Shown in pieces: positions 1 through 11,640 of a stretch of 64,000 nucleotides of DNA (position 1 is the first letter of the stretch; every line of letters starts with the position of its first letter). The stretch is from contig NC_080698.1 in NCBI RefSeq assembly GCF_030445035.2, positions 6,620,038 to 6,684,037 of the forward strand. The letters are read 5' to 3'. Position numbers and translations under genes: made by a program. This DNA is from Dasypus novemcinctus (Eukaryota; Chordata; Mammalia; Cingulata; Dasypodidae). Below the pieces are notes generated by a model, which ran no database searches, was not told the DNA's origin, and saw only the letters and a list, made by a program, of their open reading frames with translations.

Positions 1-1080
1 AAAATAAGAACAACCCCTTTCATTTTTCTGTGAGCATTTTAATACTTTTATTTGGGCTTAAATGACATTAATGCCTTCAATATTCAACTTCCCTTTTGTT
101 CTCAGCACATTTTTTTTATTAGAGAAGTTAGAGGTTTACAGAAAACCATGCGTAAAATACAGAGTTCCCGTATACCACCCTATTATTAACACCTTGCAGT
201 AGTGAGGTACATTTGTTATAACTCATGAAATAGCATTTTTATAATTGCACCAGTAACTATACACTCCATAATTTACAATAGGGTCGACTGTAATGTATAG
301 TCCTATGTTTTTAAAAAAATTTTTTATTCTGGTAACATACAACCTAAAATTTCCCCTTTTAATCACATTCACAGCCGTAATTCAGTGCTCTTAATTACTT
401 TCACAATATTATGCTACCATCACCACCATCCGTTGCCAGAATTTCCCCATCAACCCAAATAGAAACTGTGCAATTTAAGCATTAAGCCCCATTTCCTATC
501 CCCCATTTCCTATTCCTATTACCAGCGCCTGGGAACCCATATTTTAGTTTCTGAGTCCAGGAGTTTGCTTGTTCTAATTGTTTCATATCAGTGAAATCAT
601 ACAGTATTTGTCCTTTTGTGTCTGGCTTATTTCACTCAACACGATGTCTTCAAGGTCCATCCGTGTTGTCTCATGTATCAGAACTGCATTCCTTCTCACT
701 GCTGAATAACATTCCATTGTATGCATATACCACATTTTAATTCTTGGTTCTAGGCTAATGGACGTTTGGGCTGCTTCCATCTATTGGCAATTGGGAATAA
801 TACTGCATTGGTGTGCAGACAACTGCGTGAATCCCTGCTTTCCCTTGTTTTGGGTATATATCTAGAAGTGGGGTCGCTGGGTCATATGATAATTCTATAC
901 TGAACTTTCTGAGGAGCCGCCCAACTGCCTTCCACAGTGGCTGCACCATTTTACACTCCCACCAGCAATGAATGAGTGTTCCTATTTCTCCACATCCTCC
1001 CTAACACTTGTACTTTTCCATTTTTAAAATAGTAGCCATTCTAGTGGGTGAGAAATGATATATCATTGAGGGTTTGATTT
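1..1080 (-). mobile_element. L1 retrotransposon fragment, antisense (3' end and ORF2 tail)
   Basis: Read on the minus strand, 583-949 encodes decayed L1 ORF2 C-terminal peptide: WYMHTMECYSAVRRN, QTQKDKYCMISLI, and in another frame MVQPLWKAVGRLLRKF and YDPATPLLDIYPKQGK. These match the usual 'VQPLWKTVWRFL' and 'YIHTMEYYSAIKRNE' blocks of mammalian L1 ORF2. The stretch 120-450 resembles the L1 3' UTR in reverse. The frame is broken by frameshifts, so the copy is dead. Family assignment at subfamily level is not possible by eye. Confidence 0.8.
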
Positions 1081-1092
1081 GCTTGTTGTTGT

Positions 1093-1195
1093 TTTCTTTT
1101 GTTTTTTGGTTTTTTTAGGAGGCACCAGGAACTGAAACTGGGACCTCCTATGTGGGAAGCAGGCGCTCAACTGCTTGAGCCACATCTGCTCCTCT
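1093..1195 (-). mobile_element. tRNA-derived SINE (DAS type), minus strand
   Basis: The minus strand starts with a head like GAGGAGCAGATGTGGCTCAA, continues through GCGCCTGCTTCCCACATAG and a degenerate B box, and ends in CCTCCT followed by an A-rich tail (T-run on the plus strand at 1093-1118). This head, internal promoter and tail are the layout of the xenarthran DAS SINEs, which derive from a tRNA gene. It sits at the end of the antisense L1. Confidence 0.85.
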
Positions 1196-1444
1196 GTTTT
1201 CTTTTTATTGCCTTTTTCTCCCCACATGAACGTGAGCTCTATCAAGGTATGCCTCTTGCCTGTTTTACTGGCTGTATTCTCACCACCTGGAAGAGTGTCT
1301 GGCTATAGTAGGTATTAAACCAGTTTTTAGTAAATGAATGAATGGATGGACCCATCATTTGCGAAGGCTTAATGTGTTGCTACATATTGGGGGTGGGGGT
1401 GGGGGCAGAGGAATCTGACAACTGATATAATAGAAGAAAAGCAG

Positions 1445-1610
1445 AGTCTTTAAGTAGGCCTGGAGTCACTTTCTTCACCAGTTAGGAGCTTAGTTACCTT
1501 GGACAAATCCCTTGAATTTTCAGAGCTTCAATTTCATCATCCATAAAAAAATACAATATCTACCTCACGTGGTTGTGAAGATTAAACACACGGGAAAATT
1601 AGTTTGAAAT
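1445..1610 (+). repeat. MIR-like SINE relic
   Basis: The order of blocks is that of a MIR core: 'cttagttaccttggacaaat', a decayed 'tcaatttcatcatccataaa', then 'ctacctcacgtggttgtgaa' and 'gattaaacac'. It is diverged, as expected for this ancient family. A RepeatMasker alignment would set the true ends. Confidence 0.7.
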
Positions 1611-1799
1611 TGTAAGCTCTTTTACCAGGGCTGTTTGTTGCTTTTAGTGTGCTCTGGAGAAGAGGGCTTCTTTTTTCTCCCACTTTTCAGCTGTCTGGGT
1701 AAAGAAACACCCTAAAGTAAAATGGCTGAATTTGTGGAGCAAAGTGTCTCCTTGGAGGATGTAAATTATAGGCAAGAAGAGGAAGAGAAACAATTATGG

Positions 1800-2010
1800 C
1801 CTTTGAAATTAGTCACCCTTGGATTTGAGTCGCAGCTGCCATTTACTGTGTGATCTAAGGAAATTCAACTCGTCCCTCAAAGACTTCATTTTCCAGTCTT
1901 TAAAACGGACATACTCTATCTTTTAGAGTTTATACGGGATCTAAATGAAATAATGTTTGTAAACCCCTGGCACAAGCTAAGTGCTCAAGACCTTCATTTA
2001 TTTTCCCCTT
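1800..2010 (+). repeat. MIR-like SINE relic
   Basis: Recognised from 'gatttgagtcgcagctgcca', 'tttactgtgtgatctaagga', 'cattttccagtctttaaaac' and the tail 'ccctggcacaagctaagtgc', which follow the MIR consensus order. It lies 200 bp after another MIR in the same orientation. Confidence 0.75.
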
Positions 2011-2439
2011 CACTGGAGAAGGGAATGGACAACAATTAGGAGGAAACCTGAGGTTCCTTGCCCCAGGAGCACAGAGAGACCCCTGAGAAACCCCTTAAGA
2101 GGAAAGGCCTTAAAAGGTGCTGGGCAAACTGGGTATCCACATGCCAAAGAGCCAAAGTGGGTTGCTACCTCCCGCCATATGCAAAGATGAACTCAGAGTG
2201 GACCAAAGACCTCAATGGAAGAACCAAAACTATTGTTTCCATCTCTCTGGCTTATTTGTATTTACATTTTGTAAAAACGGTCTTATACATGGAATATTCT
2301 CCATATTCCCATCTCACATGAAGCTTTCACTATGTTACATGTTATATTTTTCAGCTTTCCTTCTAGTAATATACATGAACTTAGACTTTCCCTTTTACTC
2401 ACTGTTCTACCCATGTAATAGCTCTGCTAGTTACAAACA

Positions 2440-2890
2440 CTACGATGAGCAAAAGACTTGAATAGACATTTCTCTGAAGAAGATAAACAAATGACAAACA
2501 CTTGAAAAGATGCTCAACACCATTAGCTATTAGGGAAGTGCAAATCAAAACCACAATGAAAATAAATAAAACACGAACCAACAAAAAATAAAATAAACAA
2601 GACCACAATGAGATACCGCTTCACAGTCACTAGAATGGCTACTATTTGAAAAAGGGAAAATCACTGTTGGTGAAGACGTGGAGAAATGGAAACCATTGTA
2701 CTCTCTTGCTGGGAATGTAAAATGGTACAGCCACTGTGGAAACAATCCCATTTCCAGGCATATAGAAAGCAAGGACTCAACAGATAGTTGCACACCAGTG
2801 TTCACAGCAGCATCATTCACAATTGCCAAAAGGCAGAAGCAACCCTAGTGTCCATCAACAGATGAATGGATAGGCAAAATGTGGCATAGA
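2440..2890 (+). mobile_element. L1 ORF2 3' fragment
   Basis: The plus strand carries the familiar L1 ORF2 3' wording: 'aatagacatttctctgaaga', 'gaagtgcaaatcaaaaccac', 'gagataccgcttcacagtca' and 'tccatcaacagatgaatgga'. Multiple stops and indels show it is dead, including an A-rich expansion near 2558-2600. It breaks off at the border of the LTR-like insert at about 2895 and appears to resume at about 3655, so the two parts were once one element. Confidence 0.8.
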
Positions 2891-2894
2891 CACA

Positions 2895-3650
2895 TGTTTT
2901 AAGTTTTCTTGGCAGCTCAAGCGAGCACCATGCAATGGGTTCTCTTAAACAATGGGAATTTATTGGCTCACAGTTTTGAGGTTAGGAAAAAGTCCAAATC
3001 ATGGCATCATTAAGGCGATGCTCTCTTCCAGAAGACTGGCGTCCTGGGACTGGCTGCCCATAACCCTTGGCCCTGGGCTCCTCTGTCACATGGCACTGCA
3101 CATGGCCGCACCTCCTGGCTTCTCCCTTCTTTTCCGGGTTCCATTGACCTTTGGTTTCTTGCTTCCCATAGCGGTCTCTCTCTCTGAATTTTATTCTGCT
3201 TACCACTGGATGGAATGTGGGAGAGTATGGGCCATGATGTGGACCATTGACCATGAGGTGCAGAGATGCCCAGAGATGTACTTACCAAGTGCAATGGATG
3301 TGTCATGATGAAGGGAGTGAGTGTTGCTGGCGGGGGGGGGGGGGGGGGGGAGTGGTGGGGTGGGGGTGGTGGGGTTGAATGGGACCTCATAATTTTTTTT
3401 AATGTAATATTTTTACAAAATCAATAAAAAATTTTAAAAAAAAGACTTTAACAACAACAACAACAACAAAAAAAGGACTTCAGTAATAGAATTAGGACCT
3501 GTCCTATTGAAATGGGCCACACCTTAACTGAAGCAACCTCTTCTAAAGGTTCACACCCACAGGAATGGATTAAGTTTAAAAACATGTTTTTCTGGGGCAC
3601 ACACAGTTCCAAACCAATCCATCTTATCATGGTAAATTAATCAGCTGTAA
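2895..3650 (-). mobile_element. LTR-like interspersed element nested in L1
   Basis: This block separates two halves of one L1 element. Its plus-strand wording ('gggaatttattggctcacag', then C/T-rich stretches, then 'gtcctattgaaatgggccac') has the architecture of an antisense MaLR-like LTR. I cannot name the family, and it could instead be a lineage-specific repeat. An L1 3' end is inserted within it at 3300-3470. Confidence 0.45.
3300..3470 (+). mobile_element. L1 3'-end fragment with poly-G run and A-rich tail
   Basis: A 19-base G run at 3332-3350 is followed by GGGGTGGGGGT-type sequence, then 'aatgggacctcataattttt', 'ttaatgtaatatttttacaa' and an A-rich tail with CAA repeats. The same 3'-end layout (G-rich segment, 'tgggaacctcttatgttttt', A tail) recurs at 17470-17612 and 28600-28932. 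It therefore looks like the 3' terminus of a lineage-specific L1. It is nested inside the LTR-like element. Confidence 0.6.
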
Positions 3651-3654
3651 TCAG

Positions 3655-4240
3655 GAGTGAAGTTCTGACACATGCAACAACATGGATGAACCTTGAAGAC
3701 ATCATGTTGAATGAAATAAGCCACACAATAAAGGACAATTATTGTATGATCTCACGTATATGAAACAGAGTATGCAAATTCATAGAAGTCAGGAATTAGA
3801 ATATGGGTTACTGGGGACAGAGGTGGGGGTAGGGAAATGGGAGTTAATGCTCAAGTGGTGTGGCGTTTGGTAATGGATGGTGGCAATGGCATAACATTTT
3901 AAATGTAATTACCACCACTGAACTGCATACTTTAAAATAGTCAAAATGGGACGTTTTATGCTGTATATATGTAACCAGAATAAAAATATTTTATAAAAAT
4001 CCCATAGAACTGTGCAACACAAAAAAAATGAACCCTAATGTAAACTATGGACTATAGTTCATAATGAAGTAGTATTGTTTCATCAGTTGTAACAAATGTA
4101 CCACACTAATGGAAAATGTTAATAATAAAGAACACTGTGGGGTAGAGGGCAGGAGTAAATGGGAACTCTACTTCCTGCGCGATTTTTCCCTAAACTTACA
4201 ACTGCTCTAATAAAAAAATTTTTTTTTAAATGAAGAAGAA
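3655..4240 (+). mobile_element. L1 3' end (continuation of the 2440-2890 copy)
   Basis: It starts in ORF2-end wording ('ctgacacatgcaacaacatg', 'gatgaaccttgaagacatca') and continues into a 3' UTR with 'ggttactggggacagaggtg' and 'gttgtaacaaatgtaccaca'. It ends in a poly-A-like stretch at 4212-4240. Together with 2440-2890 it makes one interrupted L1 3' end. Confidence 0.75.
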
Positions 4241-4639
4241 GAAGGGCCTTCAGAAACAGGAACTGGGTGAGTTGGTGAGGCCCACCTGTTAATTTGGTTG
4301 AATCTGAACGACGTTCCTGCCTTGGTCCTTTATGGAATTTCCCTACAGTGTTTGGAAATGTCATCTTTTTCACGAAACAAGCACCAGCATTGTTGCTTGG
4401 CCCCCGTGGAATGCCAGACTCTCAGACAGCACCCCAAGGACGTCGAACACAGTGTGTGTTTTACGAAAGAGGACGCTGAGGCTCTGAGATGAAGGCTAAC
4501 CTGTCAGTGGAGAGCTGGACGGATGCCGGATGTGATCCTGCCACCACGACCGCCGCGCTAACAGAAAGTACGCCTCCCCGAGAATTTAGGGCGGCCGGGC
4601 CTGGCCTCGCACAGAGCGTTTTAAGCGCGCAGCCGTGGG
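4241..4639. other. Intergenic, no gene seen
   Basis: Unique-looking sequence between the L1 tail and a MIR relic. No ORF here shows family resemblance or splice structure. Confidence 0.5.
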
Positions 4640-4745
4640 TGAGGGTGGTATTATCACCAACGCGCTACAGATAAGGCAAGTCGCCTGTCCAGAGCCACAT
4701 GAGGAGGTGGCAGGTCTATTGGCCCAAAGCCGAGGTCCCTGCAAT
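4640..4745 (-). repeat. MIR-like relic
   Basis: On the plus strand 'ctacagataaggcaagtcgc' followed by 'cagagccacatgaggaggtg' is the reversed MIR core (the usual 'acagatgaggaaactgag' then 'aaggtcacacagctagtaag' order). Confidence 0.55.
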
Positions 4746-7700
4746 ATTCTGCCAAATCCAGAGCCTGGACTCTCTCTTCCTTGTGCATTCCTGCGGGGTG
4801 GGTTTGGGTTGGAGGAAAGTTAAGGAAAATCTGGGTAGGTCTTAGAAGTCTTACACCGGGGAGCAAAATGGGCTAAATCTTCGAGGCCAACAGGAAGGCA
4901 GATGGATTGGCCCCGGTGGGCAGCGGCAGGAGTGGAGGGAGACGTGCTGGGGCCGCCCTGCCCTGCCTCGCGCCAAAGCGCCCTGGACACGGGGCAGCCG
5001 AGGTGGAACCAGGGCCATCGCCATTTCTCTCTTCGGAGATGACCTTCCAGCAACTGCAGGCTGTTCCAGGGTCCAGGCCTGGCCCCGGCGGGCTGCTGGA
5101 GAGGAACTTACGGGGGAGTTTTAGCACTGTTCCGGCGGGCTGGGTAATTTCAGCTCTCCTCTTGCTCTGTCCCTGCTGTCGCATCGGAGGGAAAAGGACG
5201 GGGTTCATTCCTAGCTCCTCATCCTCGACTCTACTGAAAAATTAACCGCAAGTTTGAAAAACATTCAACAGGCTTCTTTCCCGTAACTTCTCGGAACTTT
5301 CAAAATGCTGCCTCGCATATTTGATAGAGACATCTCGCCCTTGGCGAAATACCTGTCAGCACATCTGGGGCTGCAGAACTCGGTTGCAGAAGGGAGCTAG
5401 AGGTTGTTGGGTTAGCACGTTTTCCCCAAATGGGGTTAATAGTGAAAATCAGGGTATTATTCCTAAGACAGGAGCCCGGGAGCCATCTGAAGCCTGCGAC
5501 GGGTCTTAAGGCGAGCTTCCAGCCAGGTGCCCGGCAAGGAGGAGCTCTGCAGGTGCCCATGAGCCGTGGAAAGTGAGCGCTAACGGGGACAGCGTCACGC
5601 CAACTGCCCCCCACCAAACAGCCTCTCCACTGGGCCTTCATTCGAGCCACGTGACGTTCTAATGTGGCGGCTTTGATGTGGCCATTTTTGAAACTGGGGA
5701 CATTTTGTCACAACTGTTTTGATGCTGTGGAAATTTCCCAACTTTAAAATAAACCAACCATTGAACTTTCAGCTTTTGAAAGAAATGGTCCAGTCTCAGG
5801 GCACCACGGGGGTCAGGCTGGGGTGAAGTGTCAGCAGCCTGGAGAGAGCTGGGGCAGGCGGAGCTCTGGGGCGGGGTCATTTTTTAATTTATGTTTCTTA
5901 TCGAGGAGGAGAGCCAGAAGTTGAGAGGTCTGATTTTTAGGATCGTCAAAATGCCCCTACGTTGTAAAAGCCTGTCGCCCTGTCCTGCCTTACGATTATC
6001 ATCCTCACTGCAAACTGCTCCCCGTGCAGCTCTGGGCCGGGCCGGAGATGGCACGGGCCAGAGCATGTACTCACCCTGCCTTCTCCCCACTGCCTCCGTG
6101 TAGGCCGAAGTCTAGCCTGGGGGCAGCGGCGGGCGGAGAGGAGGGCCTGGGCAGCCCGGCTCCAGCCCAGACCCTCAGTTCTGGCCACGGGGAAGCTTGG
6201 GCTGAGAGAGCCTCTGAGAAGCAGCAAGGCTTTGCTGTTTTCTGCTAAGTTTCAGGGCTGCGTTTCTCCAAGAGAGCCATTTGCCCCAGAAAATCACGGG
6301 GCTCTTGGCCAAATGCTGGTTCAGGGGCCCTGTTATGAGTCAGAACTTTTGGGTGTGGTGCTGGGTGTGTGCCGTTCACCGAACTCCCCAAGAGATTCCA
6401 TCACCAAACTCCCCAAGAGATTCCGAGGCAGGCTGCGTGTGCCTGAGACACTGGGAGTGCGGGGTCGATTCAAGAGAGCGAGTGGGAGGGTTTAGAAAGA
6501 GAGGACTGTGGCTAATCGCAGAACATCCTGAGATCCCCCGGCAGGGGTATTACTCACTGATGGAGGTGATGCACAATGACAAAGCGTGTTTGCAACTTTG
6601 GTAGCAATTTTAAAACATAGTGACTGCTACACACTTTTGAAAATATGTGGGAGTCTATACTTTAGAAACAAATATTCGGTCTGTAGATTGCTCCGCGCAC
6701 CCTGATGGATCTGAAAGGGCCTTGAGCTAGTCTCAGGCTTCCCGGGGACCGTGGCTTGCAGACTGGCCCCTCTGGAGGGACAGCAGCAGGGACAGGCGCT
6801 GCCATTGACGGGGACCCCTTGTGCCCCTCCGGAGCAGGTATGAAGCCGCCCAGTGGCGGCCTGTCCGAGCTTGAATGTCCCTTTCCAGACCCCTGCAGTG
6901 GCTTCTGGGAAACAGAAGGTTGTGCCGTCGCTGGCCGGGGGCACCGTGGCCGGGTCACGAGCCGGTGCAGAGGCAGAGCCCCGGGCCGGCAGCCGCAGGT
7001 GGGCGGTGTGGGGACGTCCACGGCGATGGCTTCCCAAGGAAGGAATGTTCCCGGCACGATCTCCTTTCCAAAGCTCCCGGCTCGGCGAGGCGCCCACGGC
7101 CCCTGCCAACACCTCTGCGCACCCACGGCGGCGGGCGGGGGTCTCCGGGGCGTGCCCTGGCGACCTCAGTCTGCACCCCGCTGCCCCCGGGAGCTGGACC
7201 AGCCCCATGCGCTCGGCCGCCCGGGAGTGCCCGCCCTGCGCCCGGCCTGTGCTGCCCACGGCTGCTGTCCACGAGAAGCCACCTCAGCTCCCCCCTGCTG
7301 CTCGCTTGAGGGAGAGGTGATTCTCTGCACAGCCCCCCGTGACCTGTGCGGAGGGCAAGCGGGGGCCTTCGCCCTTCAGCGGCTTTGCAGCCTGCCCGGG
7401 CCACCGGCCGTTGACTCAGTTGGCCTCTTCGCCTTCCCCGCCTTCCCCGGCCGCCCCCACGCCTTCCGGCCCCGCACGTGGCTCCCCCTCATCCTGGACC
7501 CATAAAGTTCATTCCTGCCCACGCGTCCCTCTGCTGGGAACGTCCAGCCCGGGCTTCACGTCTCCGGGAACGTGTCCTCAGGCGTGTCTCGAGGGTCCCC
7601 CCCTGCGGCGAGCCCTGCCCTGACCCCCGGCGCGGGGAGCTCCCGGCACGCGCTGCTCGGATCCTCTGCGTGTGGCTCGCCCCTGCCTGGTGTCACTGTC

Positions 7701-10700
7701 TTGTTTATTGCCACATCCCACCTCTGAGAAGAGTAGAAGTCAAATCACAAACCCTGCCACGGGGCTGCGACCCCCGGGCTGCGAGCACAGAACCTGACGG
7801 GGCAGGAGGACGTTTATCTCCCCCGTTCTGCAAGAGCTCGGAGGCCACGAGACCGAAGACTCAACCTCACCTCCGGGCTTCAGTCGAGAACTTTCAAGAC
7901 TTGACACCTTCACTCAGCACCTCCACCGTGCCACATCCAACGCCGGGCGCACCGCTAGCTGCCCCAACCGCACTTCCTCCCCCCTCAACGGGGGCTGCTC
8001 AGAGGTCCCTGTCACCCTGCTGCACCCCATCGCTTTTCAGCTCCCGTGGCTCCCATGGCCGCGCCGCCCCGGCCTCGCCTTGCCAGGGCTCCTGCGCCAT
8101 GTGCAGGGTCTTTCGCGGCCTCACAGCGGCCCCCGCGCTGGTCCCCCGGCCTCCCACTGCCATCCATGCTGGCTCTAGCGAGCAGAACAGCTCCTCCTCC
8201 CCATTCTCTCTTGAATGGTTTAATTGCTAGTCGCAAGCATTTAGATTTAGAGTTTCTGCAGCCACCCAAGGAAACCAGTGGCGCCTGAGCCTGTCCTGGC
8301 CTTAAACCCCGTGGGACGGAGCTTCTCTTAAATCCCTTACCGCCCAGGAGAGGAGCAGGGGTCAGGCCGGCTGCCCCCTGGCTTGGGTCAGAGTGAGCTG
8401 TCCCCCTCCTCCTGCTAAGGTGGAAGTATCGCTGCTGCGAGGAGGCCTGCAAGGCCGCACGGCCCACTAGGCTGGCTGCTGGCTGCACACAGCTATTTAA
8501 TGGGAAGCTTAAGTCAGCTGCAGTGAAATACTGTGTCAAGACATCAGTTTCTCGGGCACACTTACCACACCTCCAGTGCCCATGAGCCACATGTGGCCGG
8601 GGGCTGCCACGGGAGACAAGGCAGAGGAGGAGCGTTGCCGTCATTGCAGAAAACTTGAGGGGCCAGCCCTGCTCTAGATTCCCAGGGCTCGTGTGAGGGG
8701 CATTTCCTTCCTTCATTCATTCAAAAGTTGTTCCATAAGCTCTTAGTGTGCACTGCTGGGCCCCATTTGGCCCTGCCCTCCAGGGGTTATGGGGACAGTC
8801 CTTGTGGATTTTACTCTCTGTGCGTTTGCGCCCGGGACTCCTTGCGCCCCACAATCTTCCCTCCACTCCGAACACCACACCCTTTACTGCGTCAAGCCTC
8901 GCGGGGCTTCCCGAGCCGAGGTGAGGCCTGACTCAACCGATAGGAGAAACACGGCTCGTCCTCAGCGCGCTTTTGGAATACGATTTTCCCCAAAGGCACA
9001 GAAGACTCCAGAGGGAGGGCAACAAGATTCTGAATCTAGTTTTAAACGTGGAGAAGCTGAAAAGTAAGGAATGAAGCAAAATTCAGGTATTCTAGGACAG
9101 GAACAGCCCAGGGGGCCAGGCCGGGCACAGCCGTTTCTCCCAGGCAGCCGGGTCCGCTGGGCTCGCAGCCCTCTTCCAAACACCCATGGGTTGTGAACGG
9201 CAGCTTCTCGTCCACAGAATTCCCTAGACGCCCCTCCACTGCCGGGTCCCCCAGCCGCCGGGGTCTGAGGGAAGCCCGCCGGCCGGCAGGGCCCTGCTCT
9301 TTGCTCACGTCTCCTGCCTCCCAGCCTCAGAGCGCTGCTCTCCATCCCAGGAGAGAGGCCTCGGGGTCCTGCAGCAGCCTGGCCTGGTGCTGCCTCGGCC
9401 TCCCTGCAGGCCACAGGCCGCGGGAGAGCAGGCGGAGGAGGGGATCCTCCGTGACCCCTTCTCCTCTTCCTTGCCCTCCCCCTGCTCTCCTTTCCTCCCA
9501 CCGTCTCACCCCAGCCGTGCATCTCAGATGCTCTTACCTGGGGAGGTGACACCTGAGTCAGGAGAAGGTAGAAGGCGCAGCCTTTCCCGTGGCCTGGGGC
9601 ACCTGCCGTTGGCTTGCCTCATTCTTCTGATAGTTTTCCAGGCACCCGAACTGGCTGCTGTGCCGGACACCCGAAGCCCAGGGAGAAACTGAGTCACTGC
9701 TCTCGCTTCCCTCTACTGCCCCTACCTTTGTGGTCATTATCTGCCAGTTTGGGGGGAAGAGGGAGCACTGGAGCTCTTGCTCACTGCTGCTAGGGACCTC
9801 CTCAGGGGCCGTGTGGGCCCAGGGAAGGGAAGTTCACGGCCAGCCCTCGAGGCTGGTGAATCAGCCAGGCCTTTCGTTCTTACTGCTCACAGTTTCTGCC
9901 TCTTCTAACGGCTACTTTTTTGGCCTTTTCCTTTACATAATAACTCCAACTGCATCTTATGCATGACTTTGTTCTGTCAGAGCTGGTGGGGGTTGGTGGG
10001 GAGCCTCGCAGGGGCTGGAGGACCGTGACTGAAAAGGGGAAGTTGGCCTCGAGCAGGGTGTCCTTGGGATTTCTCCCCAGTAAAAAATATGAATGGGGGT
10101 CTCTGTCATGACAAGGACAAGGAATCTCCAATTTCATCGTGATCAGAAGATCTCACGCTCATTAAAAAGATACCATTTATCTGACCTTTAGACATTTCCA
10201 AAACTTCAGCCAATCACCCAAAATTAATAAGATGAAGTGTCTGTAAGTGTTCACTTATTTGACTTAGAGTGGTCATTTTAAACTCAAATCTTAACGTATT
10301 TGACCCCACTTCCAAGGAGATGGGGGTCCTCCCGGGGCAGGTGGAACCCAGCACTCCCCGTGTCTCTAGCCACAGACGTGACCCCATGAGTAGCTCCGTT
10401 CAGCAGAACTCCACTGGGCTGTCCTCTCCGGCAGCAGCTATGGACATGTGGCTGGTGTGGCCGAGGAACTCATTTTTAAGAGCAACCTACTTTCAATGAA
10501 TTTAAACTTAAGTAGCCTCACGCGGCTTGAAAGGGTTCAGGTACCCCCGTCAGGGCCAGGACGTGGAAGACCCGGGACTGAAAACCTGCCACAGGCCCGC
10601 TCAGATGATGCTGCCCCGGCAGGTCAACAGGCGTGCATTTCAGTGAGCCTGACTTCTCTCTGTGGGACTCCCATTTCCCTGTTCCCTGCCAGCTGCTGTG

Positions 10701-11330
10701 CTCTCTAAGAAAAGCAATCATTCTTAGATGATCAGTGTGTGTCTTCTGAGAAGATGCTTTTCCTTTAGCCCAGCAGTTCTCGGTTTTTTGTTTCTGGTTG
10801 CAGAGGATGCACTGGTGATGGCTGGAAGCTGCAGCAGGTGACTCCCCCCCCGCCGGGCTACCCCACCAGTGACAACACATACCCCATGGCTTGCTTCCTT
10901 TCTGGTGTTTTTAAAGGGTGGCTGCCGGCTCAGAACTCAGACAAGGCCTGCCCCTCTCCAGGCAGCAGAGCACCCGCCTCTCCCCCAGCGCCGCGAGAGC
11001 CAGTGGGCCGCCTTCTGCCCCGGCACCCCGCACTGCCCTCCGCCTGTGAGTATCACCTGCCCTTCCACCTTGGCCTGCCCGGTGCCACGCGTGCCCGGCC
11101 CCCGTGGCTGGCTGACTTCACTCCTTTGTTTGGGGGCTTGGGCGCCTGCACTGTGCCGTTGGGAGGCTGAGGTGAGCCGGGGGTGCCCTGCCCAGGCGTC
11201 CAGGGTGAGTGATTGGACAGCCCTCCACCCACAGGCAGAGCCGAGGTGCCAGGCAGTCTGCTGTTTGTGCCTGACGGGAGGGAGCAGCAGATGCTCAGGG
11301 ACAGGTGACGAGAAGGCGGCCAGGGGATGT
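4746..11330. other. Intergenic sequence upstream of CCR9, partly GC-rich, no gene supported
   Basis: Roughly 6.6 kb with several GC-rich patches (about 4900-5200, 6000-6200, 6700-7700, 8900-9600). Long overlapping ORFs occur on both strands here. None resembles a known protein, none has a conserved-looking exon pattern, and they coincide exactly with stop-poor GC-rich stretches. A 24-bp direct duplication (around 'aactccccaagagattcc') lies at 6384-6424. An untranslated first exon of CCR9 could lie here or anywhere between here and 18180, but I cannot point to it. Confidence 0.5.
6700..7700. promoter_or_regulatory. GC/CpG-rich block, possible CpG island
   Basis: By eye this kilobase is strongly GC-rich with frequent CG dinucleotides (for example 'gtggccgggtcacgagccgg', 'ccacggcggcgggcgggggt'). 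That is unlike its AT-richer neighbours. It lies about 11 kb upstream of the CCR9 start codon. It may be a CpG island or just a GC-rich, SINE-poor isochore patch. No adjacent exon is recognised. Confidence 0.3.
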
Positions 11331-11334
11331 CCCC

Positions 11335-11640
11335 GTGGAAAGGGTGTATCGGGCAGCATTCTTTGTAGCAAGGGAAACTTGGAAACAGCCACACTCTGCC
11401 TCAAGAGAGGACTTGGGGTGTCTCCAGACAATGGAACCAACGCTCAGCAGCCGTCCAGCGCAATGACTGGCAGGGCTCCGCTGGGAAATGCACAGAGGGG
11501 TCCACGCCAGACTGCTCATGGGAAGAGCAGGGGGGACGCCGTGTACGCAGGGCGCTTCCCTCTCTACTGAGCACCTGTGCTCATGTTACAGAGAAAAAGA
11601 ATGAAAGGACACGCCTTGATGGCTAAACTGGGAGAAAAGT
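11335..11640 (+). mobile_element. L1 ORF2-end fragment, degenerate
   Basis: 'gggcagcattctttgtagca', 'agggaaacttggaaacagcc' and 'gacaatggaaccaacgctca' follow the L1 segment that normally reads 'cattattcataatagccaaaa ... acaatggaatattattcagc'. It is strongly diverged. Confidence 0.4.

Noticed and set aside
6756-8716. Long ORFs of 234-250 residues on both strands
   Set aside because: They occur in GC-rich DNA where stops are rare, overlap one another in several frames and strands, and have no motif, splice structure or similarity that I can recognise.
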